Shown here piece by piece: positions 6,990-11,637 of a stretch of 11,637 nt of DNA. Position 1 is the first letter of the stretch; each line of letters begins with the position of its first letter. The translations under genes and the position numbers were made by a program. Origin of the DNA: an uncultured Eubacteriales bacterium (GTDB lineage Bacteria > Bacillota > Clostridia > Oscillospirales > Ruminococcaceae); assembly GCA_959605275.1 (NCBI GenBank), contig CAUHFD010000073.1, positions 1-11,637 on the forward strand, read 5' to 3'. The notes beneath the pieces are model-generated. The model ran no database searches and was not told the DNA's origin. It saw only the letters and a program-made list of their open reading frames with translations.

Positions 6990-7028
6990 CAACCGGGAGA
7001 AGCACAAAGTTTCTGCTTTTCCCGGTTG
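6990..7028 (-). terminator. Hairpin after the OPT gene (probable leaky terminator)
   Basis: CAACCGGGAGAAGCA (6990-7004) pairs with TGCTTTTCCCGGTTG (7014-7028), 15 bp with one G/T wobble and a 9-nt loop. It starts about 24 nt beyond the OPT stop on the minus strand. The following sequence GGATGTTTCTTG is only moderately T-rich, so read-through into the PqqD-like gene is plausible. I found no good promoter in the remaining 78 nt before that gene. Confidence 0.65.
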
Positions 7029-7051
7029 TGCCAAATGGCGCGTGCGCTTTC

Positions 7052-8983
7052 TTATTGCTTTTTGCGATGAAAAGACGCTTGAAACAGACTGAAAATCAAT
7101 AAGCCGTAAACAATTATCGCCAGTATTACCTGCGATGTGCCGCTGCTGTCAAAAGCAAAAATACCTGACAAATCAATGATGTCACTTAATCTTCCGGTGC
7201 CGATCGGTATGACTGCGAAAACGGCAAGCAGAATACCGATTAACCCTTCGCCCGCAATTAATCCCGAGGTGTACAAAATTCCACGATTGATTTCCTCTTT
7301 CCGTTTTTCCTCCGAAACTTTTTTACGCTTCTCAAAAAACAGCCGTACCAAACCGCCTGCCATAATGCCGGTACTCAAATGGATCGGAAGATATAAACCC
7401 ACTGCAAAAGGAAGCACCGGTATCCGCACAATCTCTGCCACAATCGCCAGTCCCACTCCGATAAGCACCAGCGTCCACGGTAGAGTTGCCTCCATAACGC
7501 CCTCTACTACCATCTTCATCAGCATCGCCTGCGGAGCCGGCAATTCCTGTGAGCCGTATCCCCATGCAGCATTCAACAAGTATAATACACCGCCGATTGC
7601 CAGAGATGCCGCAACTACGCCAACCATTTCACCATATTGCTGTTTTCGCGGAGTCGCACCTAACAGATATCCTGTTTTCAAATCCTGAGAAGTGTCTCCG
7701 GCAATAGACGCCACCATACAAATAATAGAGCCGATGGCGATTGCACCCATCATTCCGGTATGTCCGGTCATGCCGGTCAGTTTTAACAGCAAGGTGGAAA
7801 ACAACAGAGTCGCAATGGTCATTCCGGATACCGGATTGTTGCTGCTGCCCACCAATCCGACCAACCTTGCAGACACCGTTGCAAAAAAGAAACCGAATAT
7901 CGCAATGATGAAAGCACCTATCAAAGGCACCGGGAAAACCGGCAGCGCCCATATCAGCAGTATGATGGCAATCACTGCCGGCACGGTAACCTTCATGGAT
8001 ATATCCTGCCCGGTGCGAAGCCCTGCATCCGTCTGACCATCTTTGCGAAATAGCCCTTTCATTGCTTTACCGAACGTTTTGACAATAAGCGGAAAAGATT
8101 TTACCAAACTGATGATTCCGCCCGCAGCAACAGCACCCGCTCCGATATAACGAATATAATTACTCCATAATCCCGACGGGGAAAGGGCGCTGACCGGATC
8201 AGTAGCCGGAAAAAACACCTGATCGCCTCCGAACATACTGAGCATCGGCATCATGACCAGCCAACTCATCACTCCGCCTGCCAGCATATAGCTGGATATC
8301 CGCGGTCCGCAGATATATCCGACACCGACTAACGCCGGTAAAAGATCAATTCCCACTGCACTTCCTTTATATGCGGCGATATCATAGTTGAGCGAACTCG
8401 GAAACAACCTCAAGCCATCCGAAACCAACTTGTACCCCGCAGCCGCACCAAGGCCCGTAAAAACCGCAGATGCTTTAGAGCCGCCTTCCTCTCCGGCAAG
8501 CAGCACCTCGGCACACGCTGTACCCTCGGGATAAGGCAGAACCGCATGTTCCTCCACAATTAACGCTTTACGCAGTGGTATCATAAACAAAATACCCAGA
8601 ATGCCTCCGACCAGCGCGATGAGAGTGATTTCCAGCAATGACGGCGCTCCCTCTCCCCATTCCTGCATCCATATAAACATAGCAGGGAGGGTGAAAATTG
8701 CCCCAGCCGCTATGGATTCTCCTGCAGAGCCGATGGTTTGCACCATATTGTTTTCCAATATGGAGTCTTTTCGTAAAATCATCCGAATGATGCCCATTGA
8801 AATAACGGCTGCCGGAATCGAGGCCGATATCGTCATGCCGACTCGCAAGCCAAGATATGCGTTTGCCGCGCCAAAAACAACTGCCAGCAGCACCCCCAAA
8901 ACAATTGAAGTCACTGTAAATTCCGGCATTATTTTATCCGCCGGTATAAACGGCTGAAAATCATCTGTTTTATCTTTCGTCAT
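7052..8983 (-). CDS. OPT family oligopeptide transporter
   Basis: This is a 643-residue polytopic membrane protein of the prokaryotic OPT branch, proton-coupled carriers for small peptides or metal chelates. The N-terminus FQPFIPADKIMPEFT leads into FGAANAYLGLRVGMTISASIP (38-57), then NNMVQTIGSAGESIAAG at 78-94, PYPEGTACAEV at 150-160, GSSNNPVSGMTIATL at 379-393 and GDTSQDLKTGYLLGATPRKQQ at 429-449, all conserved in the family. Length is normal and no frameshift is visible. The cytoplasmic loop FRKDGQTDAGLRTGQD lies near 312-327. AAAGGA lies 12 nt before the ATG, a long spacing; the stop of an upstream 51-codon frame directly abuts the ATG (TAGATG), so coupled initiation is possible. PqqD-like and small membrane-protein genes follow. 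The substrate is unknown. Confidence 0.95.
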   Translation of the reverse strand: MTKDKTDDFQPFIPADKIMPEFTVTSIVLGVLLAVVFGAANAYLGLRVGMTISASIPAAVISMGIIRMILRKDSILENNMVQTIGSAGESIAAGAIFTLPAMFIWMQEWGEGAPSLLEITLIALVGGILGILFMIPLRKALIVEEHAVLPYPEGTACAEVLLAGEEGGSKASAVFTGLGAAAGYKLVSDGLRLFPSSLNYDIAAYKGSAVGIDLLPALVGVGYICGPRISSYMLAGGVMSWLVMMPMLSMFGGDQVFFPATDPVSALSPSGLWSNYIRYIGAGAVAAGGIISLVKSFPLIVKTFGKAMKGLFRKDGQTDAGLRTGQDISMKVTVPAVIAIILLIWALPVFPVPLIGAFIIAIFGFFFATVSARLVGLVGSSNNPVSGMTIATLLFSTLLLKLTGMTGHTGMMGAIAIGSIICMVASIAGDTSQDLKTGYLLGATPRKQQYGEMVGVVAASLAIGGVLYLLNAAWGYGSQELPAPQAMLMKMVVEGVMEATLPWTLVLIGVGLAIVAEIVRIPVLPFAVGLYLPIHLSTGIMAGGLVRLFFEKRKKVSEEKRKEEINRGILYTSGLIAGEGLIGILLAVFAVIPIGTGRLSDIIDLSGIFAFDSSGTSQVILAIIVYGLLIFSLFQASFHRKKQ

Positions 8984-9139
8984 CTAAATCATCATTCCTT
9001 TCCGAAGTTTATCCTGCACATTTTTAGCGGTATACCTATTTCTCAATATATCCTTTGCTGTTTCCGGAAATTTATTCCTGCATTTTAAAGAAATCACCAA
9101 ATGAAAATTATCACCTTTTCCCTCTTTCAAAATTATCAT
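8984..9139 (-). CDS. Candidate 51-aa leader ORF coupled to the OPT gene
   Basis: This frame opens with ATG at 9139, preceded by AGAGGG with a 5-nt spacer (AAAAG), the strongest translation signal upstream of the OPT gene. It runs 51 codons and ends in TAG at 8986-8984, immediately before the OPT ATG and in the same frame. The peptide starts MIILKEGKGD and is basic (KCRNKFP, ILRNRYTAKN, DKLRKGMMI); it has no signal or motif I recognise. A frame this long is somewhat unlikely by chance in such AT-rich DNA but far from impossible. It uses AGG, AGA and ATA codons more than its neighbours, which argues against a conserved protein. It may act by translational coupling rather than through its product. 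Confidence 0.42.
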   Translation of the reverse strand: MIILKEGKGDNFHLVISLKCRNKFPETAKDILRNRYTAKNVQDKLRKGMMI

Positions 9140-9153
9140 CTTTTCCCTCTTTC
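9104..9153. repeat. Perfectly abutting 25-bp tandem duplication of a ribosome-binding site
   Basis: Units 9104-9128 and 9129-9153 are identical except C9114 versus T9139. On the minus strand each unit carries GAAAGAGGGAAAAG followed by a start-like codon: ATG in the upstream unit (9139, the start of the 51-codon frame) and GTG in the downstream unit (9114). The GTG frame closes after six codons. The 25-bp period shifts the frame between units. Confidence 0.9.
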
Positions 9154-9159
9154 AAGCAG

Positions 9160-9188
9160 TTGACAAAAATATTCTGCTGTGTTATACT
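9160..9188 (+). promoter_or_regulatory. Consensus sigma-A promoter of the helicase leader
   Basis: TTGACA (9160-9165), a 17-nt spacer and TATACT (9183-9188) form a near-perfect promoter on the plus strand, with predicted start near 9195. It lies 271 bp before the helicase ATG, implying a leader of about 264 nt, and is followed about 36 nt later by an intrinsic terminator. Confidence 0.85.
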
Positions 9189-9227
9189 TAATGAGTTGTT
9201 TACTGAGTGCTTTATCATAATTGATTC

Positions 9228-9257
9228 TGAAACGAGGATAAATATCCTCGTTTTTTT
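9228..9257 (+). terminator. Leader terminator (attenuator) upstream of the helicase
   Basis: AACGAGGAT (9231-9239) and ATCCTCGTT (9244-9252) form a 9-bp stem with an AAAT loop. The run of seven T at 9251-9257 makes it a textbook intrinsic terminator on the plus strand. Transcription from 9195 would yield an RNA of about 60 nt unless it is read through. On the minus strand only TTT follows, so termination there should be weak. The 5' arm with its flank (TGAAACGAGGA, 9228-9238) is repeated exactly at the helicase ribosome-binding site. Confidence 0.85.
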
Positions 9258-9263
9258 ATGTAA

Positions 9264-9293
9264 ATAATAAATTTATTACACCGGAAAAATCAA
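9264..9293 (-). promoter_or_regulatory. Possible promoter for the OPT gene
   Basis: On the minus strand, TTGATT (9293-9288), an 18-nt spacer and TATTAT (9269-9264) would start transcription near 9257, about 118 nt before the 51-codon frame. The -35 is only 4 of 6, so this is tentative. If correct, the OPT and helicase transcripts overlap in antisense over roughly 9195-9257. Confidence 0.33.
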
Positions 9294-9402
9294 CACGTTT
9301 CTGCGGAGAATCCTTTCAACCGCCGAAAAGGCATTTTGTCCAAGCTCCTTTCAGCGGAAAACTCAACAACTGAATGCCGCATTCCGCTACACCGGTGGTT
9401 TA

Positions 9403-9411
9403 TGTTATATA
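9403..9411 (+). promoter_or_regulatory. Possible extended -10 element close to the helicase gene
   Basis: TG-T-TATATA fits an extended -10 (TGnTATAAT) with no recognisable -35. It would give a short leader of about 40 nt that bypasses the upstream terminator. It is weak, but relevant to whether the helicase is always subject to attenuation. Confidence 0.25.
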
Positions 9412-9442
9412 AGCACTATCACAGAATAAATAATAAAAACTT

Positions 9443-9453
9443 TGAAACGAGGA
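9443..9453 (+). promoter_or_regulatory. Helicase ribosome-binding site, repeated in the leader terminator
   Basis: TGAAACGAGGA carries the SD core GAGGA five nt before the helicase ATG (9459). The same 11 nt occur at 9228-9238 as the 5' arm and flank of the leader terminator, so the terminator 3' arm TCCTCGTTT (9245-9253) is exactly complementary to AAACGAGGA at 9445-9453. Confidence 0.8.
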
Positions 9454-9458
9454 ACTGA

Positions 9459-11204
9459 ATGAATCAGAAAACCCAAATCCCTTTTTCGGCAATGAATCTG
9501 CCGATTGAAATGGAACGCGCCATCGAACAGATGGGCTTTGAAACCCCGACCGATATTCAGGCGCAAAGCATTCCGCTGATCAGAGCGGGCTATGATGTAA
9601 TCGGCCGTTCTCAAACCGGAACCGGAAAAACAGTTGCCTTCGGCATTCCCGCTTTAGAAGCAATTGAAACCGATATGGAAAACAAAAACAAGGTGCAGAT
9701 TTTAATTCTCTGCCCGACCCGAGAACTCGCGGTACAGGCTTGTGAAGAAATCAAAAAGCTTTCTGCCTTTATGTACGGCATTAAAGCAGTAGATGTCTAC
9801 GGCGGCGCCCCGATGGACCGGCAAATCATTAAACTGAAAAAAGCAAACATCGTGATCGGAACACCCGGACGAATCATGGATCATATGCGCCGCAAAACAC
9901 TTCGGCTGGATCATGTTAAAATGGTGGTGCTGGATGAAGCAGATGAAATGCTGAGCATGGGCTTTCGCGAAGATATCGAAACCATTTTGCAGGAAACACC
10001 GGAGGAACGCCAAACCATTCTGTTTTCTGCGACCATGCCCCCTGCCATTATGCAGCTGACCAAAAAGTATCAGCACGATCCGCAGGTCGTTCAAATCAAT
10101 CGGGATCAGGTAACGGTATCGGCAATTGAGCAGTATTTTTACGACGTGCCGATGGGCAGAAAAATGGATGCGCTCAACCTGGTGCTGCGCTACCACAATC
10201 CGCAGCGTTGTATTATTTTCTGCAACACCAAAAAAATGGTAGATGATATCAGCGAATACCTCAATAAAAGCGGTTTTTCTGCCGAAGGGCTCCACGGAGA
10301 TATGAAACAATCTCAGCGTACCAAGGTAATGGAAGCCTTCAAGCAGGGAAGAACCTCGATGCTGATTGCAACCGATGTTGCCGCAAGAGGAATTGATGTC
10401 AGCGATATCGACTATGTCATCAATTATGATTTACCCCAAAACACCGAATATTATGTACATCGCATCGGCAGAACCGGACGTGCCGGCAAAACGGGAAAGG
10501 CGATCACGATTTGCAGCGGCAGACGGCAGGTCGGAGATCTGTTCCAAATCGGAAAAGAAGCAAAATCCAACATCATCCGCCAGCAGATTCCGAACGCTAA
10601 AGATATCACTTCCCGCACTTACTCCCGCAACAGAGAGGATGTCGAGAAATTGCTGGCGGAAAAAAGTGAATTCCCTTATCTGGAAATGGTAGAATCCATT
10701 GTCAGTAACGGCTGGTCCGCTGAGCAAATTGCTGCTGCGGTATTGGAATTGCATTTCGGCGATATCAATGAAACAGAAGAAATCATGGATATTGTGCCGG
10801 CTCCTGCACGGTACGATCGCAATGAAAACAGAGGAAAGTCCGGAAAAGGCGGCAGATACGGTAAAATTGTCATCAACATCGGACGGGATAACCATATTGC
10901 TCCCAATCATTTGGTCGGTGCCATTGCTGAACGTACCCATCTTTCCGGAAGTGACATCGGAAAAATTGAGATTTTCGATGACAAATCTCTGATTGCCATT
11001 CCGGAAAGTGAAATCAGTGAAGTCGTAAAGGAAATGAAGGACTGCAAAATCTGCGGATTTCCGACAGTGACTACTGCGCAAAGCGGAAACAAACCAAAAC
11101 TTGCGGGAAAAGTCAATCATTATGATGACCGGGAGCATTCCCGAAAGGATTATCGTAATTTGAAAGGAAAGCGCGGAAATTACAACACCCGCCGCTATCA
11201 ATAA
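9459..11204 (+). CDS. DEAD-box ATP-dependent RNA helicase (CshA/DeaD type)
   Basis: This 581-residue cytoplasmic enzyme uses ATP to unwind RNA in ribosome assembly, mRNA decay or cold adaptation. All core motifs are present: Q motif with F9 and Q34, motif I SQTGTGKT 51-58, Ia PTREL 86-90, Ib TPGR 135-138, II DEAD 159-162, III SAT 190-192, IV IIFCNT 252-257, V near ATDVAARGID 304-313, and VI HRIGRTGR 334-341. A DbpA-type RNA-binding domain follows at about 466-540 (KIVINIGRDNHI, DIGKIEIFDDKSLIAIP). The protein ends in a basic Arg/Lys/Asn/Tyr tail. The start ATG has GAGGA 5 nt upstream. It is monocistronic, divergent from the OPT gene, with a long leader containing a terminator. The exact name (cshA, deaD, dbpA) cannot be chosen from sequence. 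Confidence 0.97.
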   Translation: MNQKTQIPFSAMNLPIEMERAIEQMGFETPTDIQAQSIPLIRAGYDVIGRSQTGTGKTVAFGIPALEAIETDMENKNKVQILILCPTRELAVQACEEIKKLSAFMYGIKAVDVYGGAPMDRQIIKLKKANIVIGTPGRIMDHMRRKTLRLDHVKMVVLDEADEMLSMGFREDIETILQETPEERQTILFSATMPPAIMQLTKKYQHDPQVVQINRDQVTVSAIEQYFYDVPMGRKMDALNLVLRYHNPQRCIIFCNTKKMVDDISEYLNKSGFSAEGLHGDMKQSQRTKVMEAFKQGRTSMLIATDVAARGIDVSDIDYVINYDLPQNTEYYVHRIGRTGRAGKTGKAITICSGRRQVGDLFQIGKEAKSNIIRQQIPNAKDITSRTYSRNREDVEKLLAEKSEFPYLEMVESIVSNGWSAEQIAAAVLELHFGDINETEEIMDIVPAPARYDRNENRGKSGKGGRYGKIVINIGRDNHIAPNHLVGAIAERTHLSGSDIGKIEIFDDKSLIAIPESEISEVVKEMKDCKICGFPTVTTAQSGNKPKLAGKVNHYDDREHSRKDYRNLKGKRGNYNTRRYQ

Positions 11205-11207
11205 ACG

Positions 11208-11254
11208 AAAAAAGTCAAGCCGCAGCCACTTTTGTAAAGTGACTGCGGCTTGAC
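11208..11254 (-). terminator. Intrinsic terminator between convergent helicase and corrinoid genes
   Basis: GTCAAGCCGCAG-C-CACTTT (11214-11232) pairs with AAAGTG-A-CTGCGGCTTGAC (11236-11254): 18 pairs with one C/A mismatch and a TGT loop. On the minus strand the stem is followed by TTTTTT (11213-11208), so it is a strong terminator for the corrinoid gene. On the plus strand it begins 10 nt past the helicase stop but is followed by GCATATTGG without a T run, so it may only protect or weakly terminate that message. Confidence 0.88.
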
Positions 11255-11314
11255 GCATATTGGTCAGGAACCATTGTCCGCCCAATCAAAATCGATTCGA
11301 CAGGCAGTGATCAA

Positions 11315-11637
11315 TTACATGCAAAATGCGAGAGCGGCATCTGCGGCGCTGGCAGCATCAGGAGTATAGCTGTTTGCACCGATCGAATCGCAGAAATTCT
11401 GAGTGACAGGAGCTCCGCCGACCATTACTTTTACATCAAGGCTTTCCGCCTTAACAGCATCAACCACGTTTTTCATTTCTGTCATGGTTGTCGTGAGCAA
11501 TGCAGAACAAGCAATAATGTCCGCATTGTTTTCTTTCGCGGCAGATACAAACTGCTCGGCAGAAACATCAACGCCGAGATCCACTACATTCAAGCCCTTG
11601 CCTTCCATCATCATTTTCACCAGGTTTTTGCCGATAT
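11315..11637 (-). CDS. Corrinoid (B12-binding) methyltransferase protein, C-terminal part
   Basis: This gene is cut by the right edge. The visible 107 residues, IGKNLVKMMMEGKG onward, are the C-terminal cobalamin-binding domain of a methyltransferase corrinoid protein (MtbC/MttC/MtmC-like). The first visible residues match the end of the DxHDIGKN motif; the cobalt-ligating His would lie just outside. Further family marks are VVDLGVDVSAEQFV, SALLTTTM (whose Ser contacts the cofactor), VMVGGAPV and GANSYTPDAASAADAALAF. Such proteins carry the methyl group between a substrate methyltransferase (methylamines, methanol, betaines or methoxy compounds) and an acceptor. The N-terminal helical domain and any partner genes lie outside. 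A GTG at 11620 is not the start, because coding sequence continues past it to the edge. Confidence 0.93.
   Translation of the reverse strand, partial: IGKNLVKMMMEGKGLNVVDLGVDVSAEQFVSAAKENNADIIACSALLTTTMTEMKNVVDAVKAESLDVKVMVGGAPVTQNFCDSIGANSYTPDAASAADAALAFCM

Noticed and set aside
7137..7688. 183-codon plus-strand open frame opposite the OPT gene
   Set aside because: It is rich in Ser, Pro and Ile from the reverse complement of membrane-helix codons, and the OPT frame on the other strand is fully supported.
9191..9220. Nine-codon frame (MSCLLSALS) just upstream of the leader terminator
   Set aside because: It would make a classical attenuator peptide, but its ATG lies at or before the predicted transcription start and has no SD, so it is probably not in the RNA.
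9055..9267. 70-codon plus-strand frame in the OPT-helicase intergenic region
   Set aside because: It crosses the tandem repeat, the helicase promoter and the terminator T run, and lacks an SD. The features it crosses explain the sequence better.
9702..10310. 202-codon minus-strand open frame inside the helicase
   Set aside because: It is antisense to motifs Ia to IV of the helicase. It has no family resemblance and a His/Phe-rich composition typical of reverse frames.
10431..11285. 284-codon open frame antisense to the helicase 3' half
   Set aside because: It lies opposite a helicase with all motifs intact, its translation resembles no family, and it runs through the shared terminator. It is a shadow of the real gene.
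1..11637. CRISPR arrays, insertion sequences, tRNA or rRNA genes
   Set aside because: No regularly spaced repeats beyond the two-copy duplications, no transposase motifs or terminal inverted repeats around a gene, and no cloverleaf or rRNA sequence recognised on either strand.

Overview
The window looks like a chromosomal segment of a Gram-positive anaerobe of the Firmicutes, most likely class Clostridia. This rests on mid-range GC with AT-rich intergenic gaps, purine-rich Shine-Dalgarno (SD) sites, consensus TTGACA/TATAAT-type promoters, a lipobox substrate-binding lipoprotein, and the combination of a branched-chain amino acid ABC transporter, an OPT-family peptide transporter with a PqqD-like partner, and a corrinoid (B12-binding) protein. 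The placement is an inference from gene content; no rRNA or other phylogenetic marker is present.

Layout. All genes lie on the minus strand except the DEAD-box helicase. From right to left: (1) the 3' part of a corrinoid protein gene runs off the right edge (11315-11637, minus) and faces the helicase across a long hairpin (11208-11254). (2) A DEAD-box RNA helicase with a DbpA-type RNA-binding domain (9459-11204, plus) has a long leader with a consensus promoter and, about 40 nt downstream of the predicted start of transcription, a textbook intrinsic terminator. (3) Divergent from it is an OPT transporter (7052-8983, minus), preceded by a 51-codon reading frame whose stop codon touches the OPT start codon and whose start lies in a 25-bp tandem duplication. 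(4) Two small genes follow: a stand-alone PqqD-like protein (6510-6911) and a single-span membrane protein of unknown function (6155-6502). (5) A near-consensus promoter (5976-6004) starts a livKHMGF-type operon: lipoprotein 4696-5880, permeases 3471-4358 and 2393-3370, ATPases 1575-2333 and 816-1526. A cytidylate kinase-like gene (154-771) is its last member and a strong bidirectional terminator (77-129) ends it.

How the genes work together. The liv genes should form one high-affinity amino acid importer, with the binding lipoprotein separated from the rest by a 337-nt gap containing two inverted repeats. Such structures often let the binding protein be made in excess. The OPT/PqqD-like/membrane-protein cluster suggests peptide uptake linked to a peptide-binding protein, but its substrate cannot be read from the sequence.

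The most interesting part is the 475-bp divergent region 8984-9458. It combines a candidate coupled leader peptide, a tandem duplication of a translation start, two possibly overlapping divergent promoters, and a leader terminator whose 3' arm is exactly complementary to the helicase ribosome-binding site. I saw no mobile elements, CRISPR arrays, tRNA or rRNA genes.
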